Positions 8,104 to 18,960 of a stretch of 64,000 nucleotides of DNA are shown piece after piece. Under the pieces are notes generated by a model. It made no database searches and was not told where the DNA came from. It saw only the letters and a list, made by a program, of their open reading frames with translations. A program made the translations under genes and the position numbers. Numbering within the stretch: the first letter of the stretch is position 1; each line of letters opens with the position of its first letter. Source of the stretch: Streptomyces blattellae (GTDB lineage Bacteria; Actinomycetota; Actinomycetes; Streptomycetales; Streptomycetaceae). The stretch covers positions 1 through 64,000 of the forward strand of contig NZ_WJBG01000248.1 of the NCBI RefSeq assembly GCF_009709555.1, written 5' to 3'.

Positions 8104-10302
8104 ATGGGCGACAAGGCGAACGCACACCCCGGAGCCGCCGGCAGGGCAACAGCGGCCGACCACCCCGCGTCCGTACGGAATGTGGTGCTGGTCGGCCACA
8201 GCGGATCGGGCAAGACCACATTGGTGGAAGCCCTCGCACTCACGGCGGGAGCAGTGAACCGGGCGGGCCGGGTGGAGGACGGCGGCACCGTTTCCGACTA
8301 CGACGAGATCGAGCACCGGCAGCAGCGTTCGGTGCAGCTCTCCCTGGTGCCCGTCGAATGGGACGGCATCAAGGTCAACATCCTCGACACCCCCGGATAC
8401 GCCGACTTCGTCGGAGAGCTGAGGGCCGGTCTGCGAGCGGCGGACGCGGCCCTTTTCGTCGTCTCGGCGTCGGACGGGGTGGACGGCTCGACCCGCATGG
8501 TGTGGGAGGAGTGCGCGGCCGTCGGCATGCCCCGCGCGATCGTCGTCACGCACCTGGAGGCCGCGCGCGCCGACTACGAGGAGATGACGCGGATCTGCGC
8601 GGAGGCGTTCGGCGGGGACGACCCCGACGCCGTACTGCCGCTGTATCTGCCGCTGCACGGTCCCGAGGGGCCCGACGGGCACGCGCCCGTGACCGGGCTG
8701 ATCGGGCTGCTGTCGCAGAAGCTGTTCGACTACTCGACCGGCGAGCGCAAGGAGTCGGACCCGGATCCGGAGCGGCTGCCGCTGATCGAGGAGGCCCGCA
8801 ACCGGCTGATCGAGGGGATCATCTCGGAGAGCGAGGACGAGACCCTCATGGACCGGTATCTCGGCGGCGAGAGCATCGACGTCAAAACGCTGATCGAGGA
8901 CCTGGAGCGGGCCGTCGCGCGCGGGGTCTTCTTCCCCGTCCTGGCCGCCGCCCCCGCGGCCGACGGCGGCCGGCAGGGCCTCGGCACGGTCGAGCTGCTG
9001 GAACTGGTCACCGGCGGCTTCCCGACCCCCCTGGAGCGCGAGGCGCCCCGGATCACCACGGTCGACGGCAAGCCGCGTGAGGTGAAACTCTGCGATCCGG
9101 ACGGACCGCTGGTCGCGGAGGTGGTGAAGACGGCGTCCGACCCGTACGTCGGCCGGGTCTCCCTGGTGCGCGTCTTCTCCGGCACCCTGCATCCCGACGA
9201 GACCGTGCATGTCTCCGGACACGGACTCGCCGACCGTGGCCACGAGGACCACGACGTCGACGAGAGGATCGGCGCCCTGTCCGCGCCGTTCGGCAAGCAG
9301 CAGCGCACGCTGACCCACTGCATCGCCGGGGACCTGGCCTCCGTGGCGAAGCTGAGCCGCGCGGAGACCGGCGACACGCTCTCGGCCAAGGACGACCCGC
9401 TCCTGATGGAGCCCTGGCAGATGCCGGACCCGCTGCTGCCGCTGGCCATCCAGGCACACAGCAAGGCCGACGAGGACAAGCTCTCCCAGGGCCTTTCCCG
9501 GCTGGTCGCCGAGGACCCGACGATGCGGCTCGAACAGAACCAGGACACCCACCAGGTCGTGCTGTGGTGCCTGGGCGAGGCGCACGCGGATGTCGCGCTG
9601 GAGCGGCTGCGCAGCCGGTACGGCGTCCAGGTCGACGTGATCCCGCACAAGGTCTCCCTACGGGAGACGTTCGCCGACAAATCCGCCGGGCGCGGCCGGC
9701 ATGTGAAGCAGTCCGGCGGGCACGGTCAGTACGCGATCTGCGAGATCGAGGTGGAGCCGCTGCCCGGTGGCTCGGGCATCGAGTTCGTGGACAAGGTGGT
9801 CGGCGGTGCGGTCCCGCGGCAGTTCATCCCGTCGGTCGAGAAGGGCGTGAGGGCCCAGGCCGCCAAGGGAGTTGCGGCCGGATACCCGCTCATCGACATC
9901 CGGGTGACGCTCCTCGACGGCAAGGCGCACTCCGTGGACTCCTCCGACGCCGCGTTCCAGACCGCGGGCGCGCTGGCGCTGCGGGAGGCCTCGGCCGACG
10001 CGAGGATCCATCTGCTGGAGCCGGTGGCCGAGGTGACCGTCCTGGTCGGCGACGACTACGTGGGGGCCGTGATGAGCGACCTGTCGGGGCGGCGCGGCCG
10101 GGTGCTGGGCACCGAGCAGACGACCGGCGCGCGGACCCTCGTACGGGCCGAGGTGCCGGAGATCGAGATCGGCCGGTACGCCGTCGACCTGCGGTCCCTG
10201 TCGCACGGCACAGCACGCTTCAACCGTTCGTACGCGCGGCACGAGCCGATGCCGCCGCAGATCGCCGAAAGGGTCCGTGAAGAGGCGCGCGACGCCTCGT
10301 AG
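8104..10302 (+). CDS. Elongation factor G-like protein (EF-G2 paralogue)
   Basis: Translational GTPase paralogue of 732 residues with the EF-G domain order: G domain, domain II, and domains III-V including RFNRSYARHE near the end. G1 is GHSGSGKTTL (31-40) and G3 is DTPG (95-98). The base-specificity G4 motif, NKxD in true EF-G, is THLE here (149-152), as I recall for actinobacterial EF-G2/FusA2. It is therefore unlikely to be the main translocase, and its role is unknown. The ATG at 8104 follows GGGAGG. It stands alone, divergent from the PI-mannoside genes. Confidence 0.88.
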   Translation: MGDKANAHPGAAGRATAADHPASVRNVVLVGHSGSGKTTLVEALALTAGAVNRAGRVEDGGTVSDYDEIEHRQQRSVQLSLVPVEWDGIKVNILDTPGYADFVGELRAGLRAADAALFVVSASDGVDGSTRMVWEECAAVGMPRAIVVTHLEAARADYEEMTRICAEAFGGDDPDAVLPLYLPLHGPEGPDGHAPVTGLIGLLSQKLFDYSTGERKESDPDPERLPLIEEARNRLIEGIISESEDETLMDRYLGGESIDVKTLIEDLERAVARGVFFPVLAAAPAADGGRQGLGTVELLELVTGGFPTPLEREAPRITTVDGKPREVKLCDPDGPLVAEVVKTASDPYVGRVSLVRVFSGTLHPDETVHVSGHGLADRGHEDHDVDERIGALSAPFGKQQRTLTHCIAGDLASVAKLSRAETGDTLSAKDDPLLMEPWQMPDPLLPLAIQAHSKADEDKLSQGLSRLVAEDPTMRLEQNQDTHQVVLWCLGEAHADVALERLRSRYGVQVDVIPHKVSLRETFADKSAGRGRHVKQSGGHGQYAICEIEVEPLPGGSGIEFVDKVVGGAVPRQFIPSVEKGVRAQAAKGVAAGYPLIDIRVTLLDGKAHSVDSSDAAFQTAGALALREASADARIHLLEPVAEVTVLVGDDYVGAVMSDLSGRRGRVLGTEQTTGARTLVRAEVPEIEIGRYAVDLRSLSHGTARFNRSYARHEPMPPQIAERVREEARDAS

Positions 10303-10522
10303 TTGGCGCCGGGCGCAACCCTGGTCCCCGTGAACGCGACACAAATGAGCCTGAACGGCCGGAGCGCGCCGGAGGCCAACAAGCCTGAAAAAGGGTGCCT
10401 TCGGCCCTCCGCCGACAGATGTCGGTGCCTGCGGATACTCTGAAGACCTGATCAACAGGTGTGCAGGGCAAGGAAGTCGGGAAGGCCGCAGAAGCAAGAG
10501 TGGCGGCGATCGGGGGGCGGGA

Positions 10523-12184
10523 ATGACCGTTGACAGCGGTTACGCGGACATCTTCGGGCCGCAGGTGCCGCGCACGGGCGACGGGGACCAGACGGCGACG
10601 TTCGCGCTGGCCTCGGCGGCCTACCGGGACAATCTGGTCGCGGACATCAAGAAGGCCGACAACGACTGGCACCAGACCACCGTCAATGAAGGCCGCAAGT
10701 GGGCGAAGATCTTCCGGCCCAACCTGGGTGAGGCCTTCTCCCGGGCCGTGGTGGACCGCATGCTGGGCCCCGGCCGCAAGCCCCTCATCCAGTCCTTCGG
10801 CAGCGAACCGCAGGTCGTCGTCGAGCACTGCCTGGCCGCGAACAACATCCGCAAGGACCGCGACCGGCTGCTGAGCCTCGTCATGGTGCTGTGCGGCGTG
10901 CTGTTCCTGCCCGGGCTCTTCGTCTGGCTGCTGATCTTCACGCTCCGGACCATCATCGCCAGGCGGGACGACAAACAGGCCGGCACGTTCGCGACCGTGC
11001 TGCTCGTCGCGGCGGGCGCCCTCGCTGTGATCTTCCTCATCCGCACGCCGTTCTCCGGCTTCTGGCTCTGGTATGCGCGGGCCTGTGTCGTCATGCCGGT
11101 GGTCGGCTGGTTCTGGGCCAAGCAGATCTGCGAGCGCACGGCGAAGGACCTGCGGGGGCGGTGGGACAGCCTGCTGGCCGGCAGCAGCGTGGGCGCGAAG
11201 GTGCCGGAAGCGGTGCCGAGCAGCCCCGGCGAGACCGCGGCCGAGCAGCTGCGCCAGTCCCTGGCCAAGCTCAGCGCCGAGCAGCAGTCCAACTCCGTGT
11301 TCTACGCCGGGCCCAAGGGCATACTCGGCATGGGCACACGCTGGGGCTCCTGGCAGCTCGCGGAGGATCTGGTCCCGGCCGACGCGGACCGGGAGATCCA
11401 CCCGTTCCGCAGCTGGGACGTCGTCCGGTCCATCCACGACCAGCTGCGCATGCTGGAGCGGAACACGCTGAACACGGGCGGCTTCCCGAAGGCTTCCGTA
11501 CGCCACTGGATCGTGACGCCGATCGCGGAGAACGCCAAGGCGGTGTCCCGGCCCGAAGGCACCGATGTGGAAGCGTTCCAGATCAAGTCGCACGCGATAC
11601 AGGACATCTGCAACAAGCAGCAGTTCGGCAGCGGTGACCGGCACTACCTGGGCGTCCAGTGGGTGCTCTGGGACGGACAGCTGGTCATCACCATGCTGAT
11701 CACGGTGACGGTGCTGCACCAGACGCTGCGCATCGAGGTCACCGGCCATGCCCTCGGCCCGGTGAACGGGCTCTTCCATCAAAAGCCCGAGGCGCCGACC
11801 AAGGAGGTCGCCAAGTCGCTCAAGCCCTGGGAGACCCGCAAGGTGAAGCTCCCCCTGGTCAACAGCGACGAGGTGGTACGGCTGGCGGTGCGGGCCCCGA
11901 TCTCCTGGTACCCGCCCCTGCTGAACTGGCTCGGCGGCACCATCGCCCTGCCCGAGCCCTTCGGCCTGCGGCACGCGTGGGCGGATCAGCCCTGGCGCCA
12001 CCGCTTCATGGCCGACGACGCGCTACGCGCCGCCACACCGGTGCTGCGGGTGGTGCACTCGGCGGCGATCAAGGTGCTGAAGGAGAACGGCGTGGACACG
12101 GACAAGTTCGGCAACAGGTCGGCGTTCCTCAGCACGGCCGTACAGGATCCGACGCCCAGGAAGGCAGACGTCTACGACGCTTAG
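10523..12184 (+). CDS. Large membrane protein of unknown function
   Basis: Protein of 553 residues that I do not recognise as a named family. A soluble N-terminal part of about 110 residues precedes two to three strong membrane helices between about 115 and 205 (including VMVLCGVLFLPGLFVWLLIF). A long cytoplasmic-looking region follows, with a second hydrophobic stretch near residue 395 (LVITMLITVTVLHQ). No catalytic motif is evident. The ATG at 10523 follows a G-rich ribosome-binding site. It is convergent with the HIT gene (33 bp between ends). Confidence 0.75.
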   Translation: MTVDSGYADIFGPQVPRTGDGDQTATFALASAAYRDNLVADIKKADNDWHQTTVNEGRKWAKIFRPNLGEAFSRAVVDRMLGPGRKPLIQSFGSEPQVVVEHCLAANNIRKDRDRLLSLVMVLCGVLFLPGLFVWLLIFTLRTIIARRDDKQAGTFATVLLVAAGALAVIFLIRTPFSGFWLWYARACVVMPVVGWFWAKQICERTAKDLRGRWDSLLAGSSVGAKVPEAVPSSPGETAAEQLRQSLAKLSAEQQSNSVFYAGPKGILGMGTRWGSWQLAEDLVPADADREIHPFRSWDVVRSIHDQLRMLERNTLNTGGFPKASVRHWIVTPIAENAKAVSRPEGTDVEAFQIKSHAIQDICNKQQFGSGDRHYLGVQWVLWDGQLVITMLITVTVLHQTLRIEVTGHALGPVNGLFHQKPEAPTKEVAKSLKPWETRKVKLPLVNSDEVVRLAVRAPISWYPPLLNWLGGTIALPEPFGLRHAWADQPWRHRFMADDALRAATPVLRVVHSAAIKVLKENGVDTDKFGNRSAFLSTAVQDPTPRKADVYDA

Positions 12185-12217
12185 CGGCGGCCGGAGGCCG
12201 AGGGCCGGCAACCGGGC

Positions 12218-12766
12218 TCAAGCCGCGGGCCAGGCCTCCGCCAGCATCTTGCGGGTGTCCGCGAGGAGCTGGGGCAGCACGCGCGTGTGGCCGACGACCG
12301 GCATGAAGTTCGTGTCGCCGCCCCAGCGCGGGACGATGTGCTGGTGCAGATGGGCGGCGATACCCGCGCCGGCCACGGAACCCTGGTTCATGCCGATGTT
12401 GAAGCCGTGCGCGCCGGAGGCGGTCCGCAGCGCCGTCATCGCCTGCTTGGTCAGCGCGGCCAGCTCGACGGTCTCCGGCTCGGTGAGGTCCGTGTAGTCG
12501 GCGACATGGCGGTAGGGCACGACCATCAGGTGCCCGCCGTTGTACGGGTACAGGTTGAGCACGCCGTAGACCTGCTCGCCGCGCCTGACGATCAGACCGT
12601 CCTCGTCGGACTTGGCCGGGATGGAGCAGAAAGGGCAGCCGTCCTCGGCACCCGGGCCGGTCGGCTTGCCCTCGCCCTGGATGTAGGCCATCCGGTGGGG
12701 CGTCCACAGACGCTGGAAGGCGTCCTGCGTCCCCACTCCCAACTGCTGCTCCGGCTCACTCGTCAT
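12218..12766 (-). CDS. HIT-family nucleotide hydrolase/phosphorylase
   Basis: Histidine-triad protein of 182 residues. The triad is HLHQHIVPRW (His139, 141, 143). A Cys pair, CPFC, at about 44-47 could bind zinc. The mycobacterial orthologue next to thrS and pgsA acts on diadenosine tetraphosphate (Ap4A phosphorylase), and the shared neighbourhood supports that reading here. ThrRS can make Ap4A in other bacteria, which would link the neighbours, but that is inference. The start is uncertain between ATG 12766 and ATG 12778; neither has a clear Shine-Dalgarno sequence. Confidence 0.88.
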   Translation of the reverse strand: MTSEPEQQLGVGTQDAFQRLWTPHRMAYIQGEGKPTGPGAEDGCPFCSIPAKSDEDGLIVRRGEQVYGVLNLYPYNGGHLMVVPYRHVADYTDLTEPETVELAALTKQAMTALRTASGAHGFNIGMNQGSVAGAGIAAHLHQHIVPRWGGDTNFMPVVGHTRVLPQLLADTRKMLAEAWPAA

Positions 12767-13148
12767 GCAAGGAAGCATATGGCTTCGCCCGTTCGCGGCG
12801 TGTCGGCGGGGTTGCACGACCAGCGATTCGTCGGACGAAGCTGATCCGTGGATGCCGACCGTCCGCACACTCGCTGGGAGCGGCGCACCGAGGTACCACT
12901 CGCGATCGCGTCGCCGGTCTGTCTCACCTCGTACGCGATCCGCGTCCTCGCCCCTGACATACCGGACGTGCCATGCCGGACGATGGCGGACGCTCCGCCT
13001 CACCGCGACGCCGGCCGCCTGGGCGGTGTTCGCCGTCGCCTACGGGGTGCGTCGGCGGCTGAGCGGGCAGCGGCTGCGTTTCGTACGGACACACTGGCTG
13101 GACACCGTGGTCCGGACACTGCCGCTGCTGCGGCCGCCGCGCTTCGTC

Positions 13149-13182
13149 AAGGCGTACGACCGTGTAAGGCGTACGAGCGTGT
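13149..13182 (+). repeat. 17-bp tandem duplication inside the channel pseudogene
   Basis: AAGGCGTACGACCGTGT (13149-13165) is followed at once by AAGGCGTACGAGCGTGT (13166-13182), one mismatch. Seventeen is not a multiple of three. The duplication explains the switch of coding frame exactly where the homology jumps, and repeats the peptide KAY(D/E)RV. Confidence 0.8.
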
Positions 13183-13383
13183 GCAGCGCCGGCCCGGCCG
13201 ACCGCGGCTCGCGCTGCACGCGCGCGTGGTCGTCTACGCCGGACTGTCGACGGCGCTGCTCGGGTTCGCCGGTTCCCCGGCCGTCCACCAGCAGGAGCCT
13301 GCGGCGCCGGACGCGACGACGCGGACCTACGCGGATGCATCTCCTCGTGGCTGCTTCAGGCGTTCTCGCGGGAGGACGACGAG

Positions 13384-13411
13384 AGGCCCCCGGGGAACAC
13401 CCCGGGGGCCT
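13384..13411 (-). terminator. thrS terminator
   Basis: A 12-bp perfect stem, AGGCCCCCGGGG, with a 4-nt loop, 20 bp beyond the thrS stop. It overlaps the last codons of the channel pseudogene on the other strand. Confidence 0.75.
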
Positions 13412-13431
13412 GACCCCGCGTTGGCGGGGAA

Positions 13432-15408
<1,977 letters not shown>

Positions 15409-15499
15409 CGGTCTCTCCTGACTGAAGGCGGGTGCGGGCGCCGTACCTGGAGCGCGCGCAATACCGGATCGTACCGACCCGGGGCGTCCCACCGCGAAA

Positions 15500-16762
15500 T
15501 CAGTCCCCGAAATCGACGTCCAGGCCGGCCTCGTGATCGTCGCCTCCGCGGGCCTCCTCGAAGAAGGCCCCGTCTTCAGGGTGCTCCTGGAGCGACTTGA
15601 TCAGCCGGTCCCGCTCGGCGTCGTCCACCCGCACCGGTACGACGCCGAAGGCGCCGGTGAGCCGCCGGAAGCCGCCTCGGCTCTCCAGGCGGCCGTGCAC
15701 GCGCACCGGCAGCCCGACGAGATGGGCGTGCCCGGCGATGCGGTACCCCTCCTCGTCCAGGGTCAGCCGGAGGTGCGGGACCTCGGCGCCCGCGATCACC
15801 CGCAGCCGTACGGCGCCCTCGCCGCGCGGCCCCGACCGGCGCATCCGGGTCACCGTCCCGGTGACCCGCACCGGCATGGACGGTTCCTCGCGCAGATAGC
15901 GGGCCCCGGCCTCACGCAGCGCCGGCAGGTCGCCGGGCGAGAACTCGACGGCCTCGGCGCGTGCGGCGCAGCCGTCGGGGACCCCGGCGCCGGGCGCCCA
16001 CTCGACGGCGATGCGGGCGCCCTCGGTGCCGCGGACCAGGGCGACGAGGGCCTCGGTCAGTTCACGGCTGACGCCTGCCTCGATGGCTCCGTCGAAGGCG
16101 TCCATGCCGCCGGTGGCCCGTTTGTAGTCGACGGCCTCGCGGGCGGCGTACAGGGCCTGGTGCAGGCGCACGGCGAGGGTGCGGCCGGTGTCGACGGGCA
16201 CGAACGCGGTCAGCTGACGGCCACCGGGGGCGGCGCCGACGAGGACGTCGTCCAGGGACGCGGCGGCGGGGCGGCGGTGCCGGGCGCCGTGGTAGCCGGC
16301 ACGCGCGCGTGTGGCGAGAGCGCCCGCCAGGAGCATCTGGCGGGCGGCGGTGCGCAGTTGTTCCTCGACCGTCCATGGCGCGGCGCCGGCCGGTCCGGTC
16401 GGTACATCGCGCCACCAGCGGATCTCGTCGCTGGGCACGGTGAGGCCGACCAGGACCTCGCGCGCGGAGGGCGAGCCGCTGCGGGACAGCGCGACGAGGG
16501 CCTCGCCGAGCAGGTCGTCGCTGTCGGGGAAGGCACGGTTCTCCGGCACGAGCAGGCTCGTGCCGGAGCCGCCGGGACCCGGTGGGGTCCAGCGGCCGTA
16601 CCGGCCGGCGGCTCCGCCGCGGCGCTGCCAGCCATGGCGGCGCAGCAGGGCGCCGAGCACGGCGGGGTCGACCTCACCGGGCTCGGGCGGCCGGTTCCAC
16701 TGGGCGTCCACGGGATGCGGCCGCCCTGGCCGTACCGGCTCCTGAAGCGGACGGTGTGTCAT
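15500..16762 (-). CDS. Unknown protein, coupled to the DUF4365-like gene
   Basis: Protein of 420 residues that I do not recognise. The first 65 residues are Pro/Arg/Gly-rich. The middle (about 70-270) is Ala/Leu/Arg-rich and helical. The C-terminal third contains beta-rich segments such as SMPVRVTGTVTRM and GLPVRVHGRLESRGGF that read like a small OB or barrel fold. The C-terminus is acidic. Its ATG overlaps the stop of the upstream gene (ATGA at 16762-16759), so the two are translationally coupled and probably work together. Confidence 0.75.
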   Translation of the reverse strand: MTHRPLQEPVRPGRPHPVDAQWNRPPEPGEVDPAVLGALLRRHGWQRRGGAAGRYGRWTPPGPGGSGTSLLVPENRAFPDSDDLLGEALVALSRSGSPSAREVLVGLTVPSDEIRWWRDVPTGPAGAAPWTVEEQLRTAARQMLLAGALATRARAGYHGARHRRPAAASLDDVLVGAAPGGRQLTAFVPVDTGRTLAVRLHQALYAAREAVDYKRATGGMDAFDGAIEAGVSRELTEALVALVRGTEGARIAVEWAPGAGVPDGCAARAEAVEFSPGDLPALREAGARYLREEPSMPVRVTGTVTRMRRSGPRGEGAVRLRVIAGAEVPHLRLTLDEEGYRIAGHAHLVGLPVRVHGRLESRGGFRRLTGAFGVVPVRVDDAERDRLIKSLQEHPEDGAFFEEARGGDDHEAGLDVDFGD

Positions 16763-17325
16763 GGCCTGCCTCCCGTCCCGACGCGCGTCATGATCTCGCA
16801 CAGCGCCCGGTCGTCGAAGATGCGTGAGGTCGGAATCCGCACGGTGCTCCGGCGCCGACCGGTGATGGCGTGGCCGGCCAGGTTGACCCAGTAGCAGCAG
16901 TGCCTGAGGTCGAGCCGGTCGTGGCTGGCGCGCAGCCAGTCGTCCTGGGACCGCGGGACGAGCATCACGACCAGGATCTTGTGCACGGACACCGGGGTGC
17001 GGGCGAGCTTCGCCAGGTGGTCGTTGTCGAGTGTGAAGGAGAAGAAGCGCCCAGGGGGGCTCGGCGGGATCTGGTACGTCGCCTTGAGCTGCACCTTGAT
17101 GGTCACCTCGTCGTCGACGGTGTGCCCGGCGGCGCTGTGGCTGACGTGCCAGTCGATGCCGTTGTCCGGAAAGGGCTGGGACAGCGAGCAGCCCGCCGCG
17201 GCCGCGACGGCATGGAGATAGCCCACCTGCAGTGTCTCCATGCAGGCGGTGGTGGCGAGTGAACCGCGATGGGGGCCCGTCCGAGCGGGCAGCAGCCCGC
17301 CCCGTTCGGGCTGCGCTATCGCCAT
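16759..17325 (-). CDS. DUF4365-type protein, PD-(D/E)XK nuclease-like core
   Basis: Protein of 188 residues. The core GIDWHVSH (Asp58), then a hairpin, then KVQLKAT (Gln79-x-Lys81) matches the D...(E/Q)xK arrangement of the PD-(D/E)XK nuclease superfamily, to which I recall DUF4365 being assigned. Glu30 sits in a preceding helix as expected. Whether it cuts nucleic acid is not known. The ATG at 17325 follows GGAAGG. It is first gene of a pair with the 420-residue unknown protein and divergent from a DEDDh exonuclease 170 bp away. Confidence 0.75.
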   Translation of the reverse strand: MAIAQPERGGLLPARTGPHRGSLATTACMETLQVGYLHAVAAAAGCSLSQPFPDNGIDWHVSHSAAGHTVDDEVTIKVQLKATYQIPPSPPGRFFSFTLDNDHLAKLARTPVSVHKILVVMLVPRSQDDWLRASHDRLDLRHCCYWVNLAGHAITGRRRSTVRIPTSRIFDDRALCEIMTRVGTGGRP

Positions 17326-17494
17326 GGCCAACAGCCTTCCCAGCAAGTGAATCCCCGCGAACGAGCCCGCTGAACTGCAAAGACCCGCACTCCTGTTGTG
17401 TCCGGCCCGCGTACGCCGCAAACAGCCCGGGTATCACCAAACAGGCAGAAGACGGAACGTCAGCTGCCGTGGGTGAACGAGGAGTTGTGTAGGT

Positions 17495-18220
17495 ATGACG
17501 TGCTGGTACGAGGGTCCTTTGGCCGCGTTCGACACGGAGACCACGGGCGTGGACGTCGAGACCGACCGGATCGTGTCGGCCGCCGTCGTCGTCCAGGACG
17601 CCCCCGGCACCCGGCCGCGGGTGAGCCGATGGCTGGTCAACCCGGGTGTGCCGGTGCCCGAAGAGGCGACGGCGGTGCACGGCCTGACGGAGGAGCATCT
17701 GCAGCGCAACGGCCGCTGGCCTGCGCCGGTGATGCATGAGATAGCCAGTGAACTGGCCGAGCAGGCGGCCGCGGGCCGTCCGCTCGTGGTGATGAACGCA
17801 CCTTTCGATCTGACCATCCTGGACCGCGAGTTGCGGCGCCATCGGGCCTCGTCCCTGGACCACTGGTTCGAGACGTCGCCGTTGCTGGTGCTCGACCCAC
17901 GCGTCCTCGACAAGCATCTCGACCGCTACCGCAAGGGCCGCCGCACGCTCACCGACCTGTGCGCGCACTACGGCGTCGTCCTGGACGGCGCGCACGACGC
18001 CGCGGCGGACGCCGCGGCCGCGCTCGATGTCGTACGGGCGGTGGGGCGCCGTTTCGCCGCCCGGCTGGAGCGTCTCTCCGCCGCCGAACTGCACACCCTG
18101 CAGGCCGTGTGGCACGCGGCACAGGCGCGCGGCCTGCAGGCGTGGTTCGCCCGCAGCGGCACCGAGGAGGCGGTGGACCCTGCGTGGCCCCTGCGTCCGG
18201 ATCTGCCGGCGGCCGCGTGA
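17495..18220 (+). CDS. DEDDh 3'-5' exonuclease (DnaQ-like)
   Basis: Exonuclease of 241 residues. The four acidic residues and the histidine of the DEDDh group are present: FDTET (Asp13, Glu15), NAPFDLTILD (Asp105) and HDAAADA (His167, Asp172). It resembles stand-alone DnaQ/RNase T-like exonucleases rather than the polymerase III subunit. The C-terminal 60 residues form an extra helical part. The ATG at 17495 is used. A strong terminator follows 20 bp after the stop. Confidence 0.9.
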   Translation: MTCWYEGPLAAFDTETTGVDVETDRIVSAAVVVQDAPGTRPRVSRWLVNPGVPVPEEATAVHGLTEEHLQRNGRWPAPVMHEIASELAEQAAAGRPLVVMNAPFDLTILDRELRRHRASSLDHWFETSPLLVLDPRVLDKHLDRYRKGRRTLTDLCAHYGVVLDGAHDAAADAAAALDVVRAVGRRFAARLERLSAAELHTLQAVWHAAQARGLQAWFARSGTEEAVDPAWPLRPDLPAAA

Positions 18221-18240
18221 ACGGACCACGAGCACACAAA

Positions 18241-18271
18241 AAAGCCGGTCCGCTGCGGCGGACCGGCCTTT
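18241..18271 (+). terminator. Terminator of the exonuclease gene
   Basis: AAAGCCGGTCCGC pairs perfectly with GCGGACCGGCTTT-type sequence (one G-A bulge tolerated near the end) and is followed by TTT. It also sits just past the 3' end of the tRNA-Val on the other strand, so it may serve both directions. Confidence 0.75.
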
Positions 18272-18276
18272 CCCGG

Positions 18277-18348
18277 TGGGCGATACTGGGTTCGAACCAG
18301 TGACCTCTTCGGTGTGAACGAAGCGCTCTCCCACTGAGCTAATCGCCC
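18277..18348 (-). tRNA. tRNA-Val (anticodon CAC), copy 1
   Basis: 72-nt cloverleaf on the minus strand with acceptor GGGCGAT/ATCGCCC, anticodon loop TTCACAC and T-arm GGTTCGAACC. The discriminator is A and the CCA end is not encoded. It is identical to the copy at 25960-26031. The two copies bracket the carbohydrate lyase/transport locus. Confidence 0.96.
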
Positions 18349-18387
18349 GGGAACGGAGAGAACAATACAGGTCCCGGCGGGCTCCCA

Positions 18388-18834
18388 TCAAACTGCTTCC
18401 AAGTAAGCGGCCAGCCCCCGCCGTCCGGCCCGCATCATCAGCCGGTGGTTGGCGCGGAAGACGGGCCGCCCCAGCACCGCGAGACGCCTGAGCAGCGGCC
18501 TACGCAGATCGACGACCTGTTCGTAGCGCGCGAGCGTGCCCGCACCGTGCGCCTGGACCGTCCAGCGCGCCCAGCCGTCCAGGTCACCGGACATCTCGAT
18601 CTCCAGCACCCCGGCCGCACGGTCGCGCACCACCTCACGCGCGGTGAACGTCAGCTCGTACGGCAACACGGAGCGCACCCTGACGACGCCGCGGGCGTCG
18701 TCGATCGCGTCGACCTGCCGGACCTGCGGCCACCAGTCGGGGTAGTCCTCGGCCCGCTCCAGCACGGCGTACACCCTGTCGGGCGGCGCGCGCAGGAGCC
18801 ACACACTGCGGAAGCGGTAGCGAAACCAGTCCAT
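18388..18834 (-). CDS. SRPBCC (START-like) lipid/polyketide-binding fold protein
   Basis: Protein of 148 residues with the family pattern: a first strand ending in PPDRVYAVLERAEDYPDWWPQV, then alternating strands and a long C-terminal helix (RLMMRAGRRGLAAYLEAV). Such proteins form a hydrophobic cavity. Some are polyketide cyclases, but the stand-alone actinobacterial members are mostly uncharacterised. No polyketide genes are nearby, so a ligand cannot be proposed. The ATG at 18834 is used. Confidence 0.82.
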   Translation of the reverse strand: MDWFRYRFRSVWLLRAPPDRVYAVLERAEDYPDWWPQVRQVDAIDDARGVVRVRSVLPYELTFTAREVVRDRAAGVLEIEMSGDLDGWARWTVQAHGAGTLARYEQVVDLRRPLLRRLAVLGRPVFRANHRLMMRAGRRGLAAYLEAV

Positions 18835-18960
18835 ACTCCGAGTCTGCCCTGCTCACGGGTGCGTGGACGGCACATCTGATCCTGGATGCGACACGCACCC
18901 CACAGGAGCGTGGGGAACCGCGCGACCAGCCACCGCTGACCCGCAGTTCCCCACAGACCG

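Larger units (their letters stand above)
12848..13413 (+). pseudogene. Decayed ion (potassium) channel gene
   Basis: Pieces of one channel-type protein appear in all three forward frames. Frame A (from ATG 12848) gives RWERRTEVPLAIASPVCL. Frame B (about 12990-13165) gives SGQRLRFVRTHWLDTVV and LPLLRPPRFVK, an S4-like linker. Frame A then resumes with YERVQRRPGRPRLALHARV and GFAGSPAVHQQE. Frame C (13339-13413) gives ISSWLLQAFSREDDERPPG and a stop. The TVGYGD selectivity filter and pore expected between the last two pieces are missing. A 17-bp tandem duplication at 13149-13182 accounts for one frameshift. Relatives next to thrS in other Streptomyces are, from memory, intact channel proteins. 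Confidence 0.72.

Noticed and set aside
15409..15499. T-box leader for thrS
   Set aside because: Only about 90 bp to the next gene and no T-box-like sequence; actinobacterial thrS genes usually lack one.
16762..18391. Reading the 420-residue protein as a 963-residue protein starting far upstream
   Set aside because: The extension runs through the DUF4365-like gene and antisense to the exonuclease; the ATGA overlap gives a clear start.
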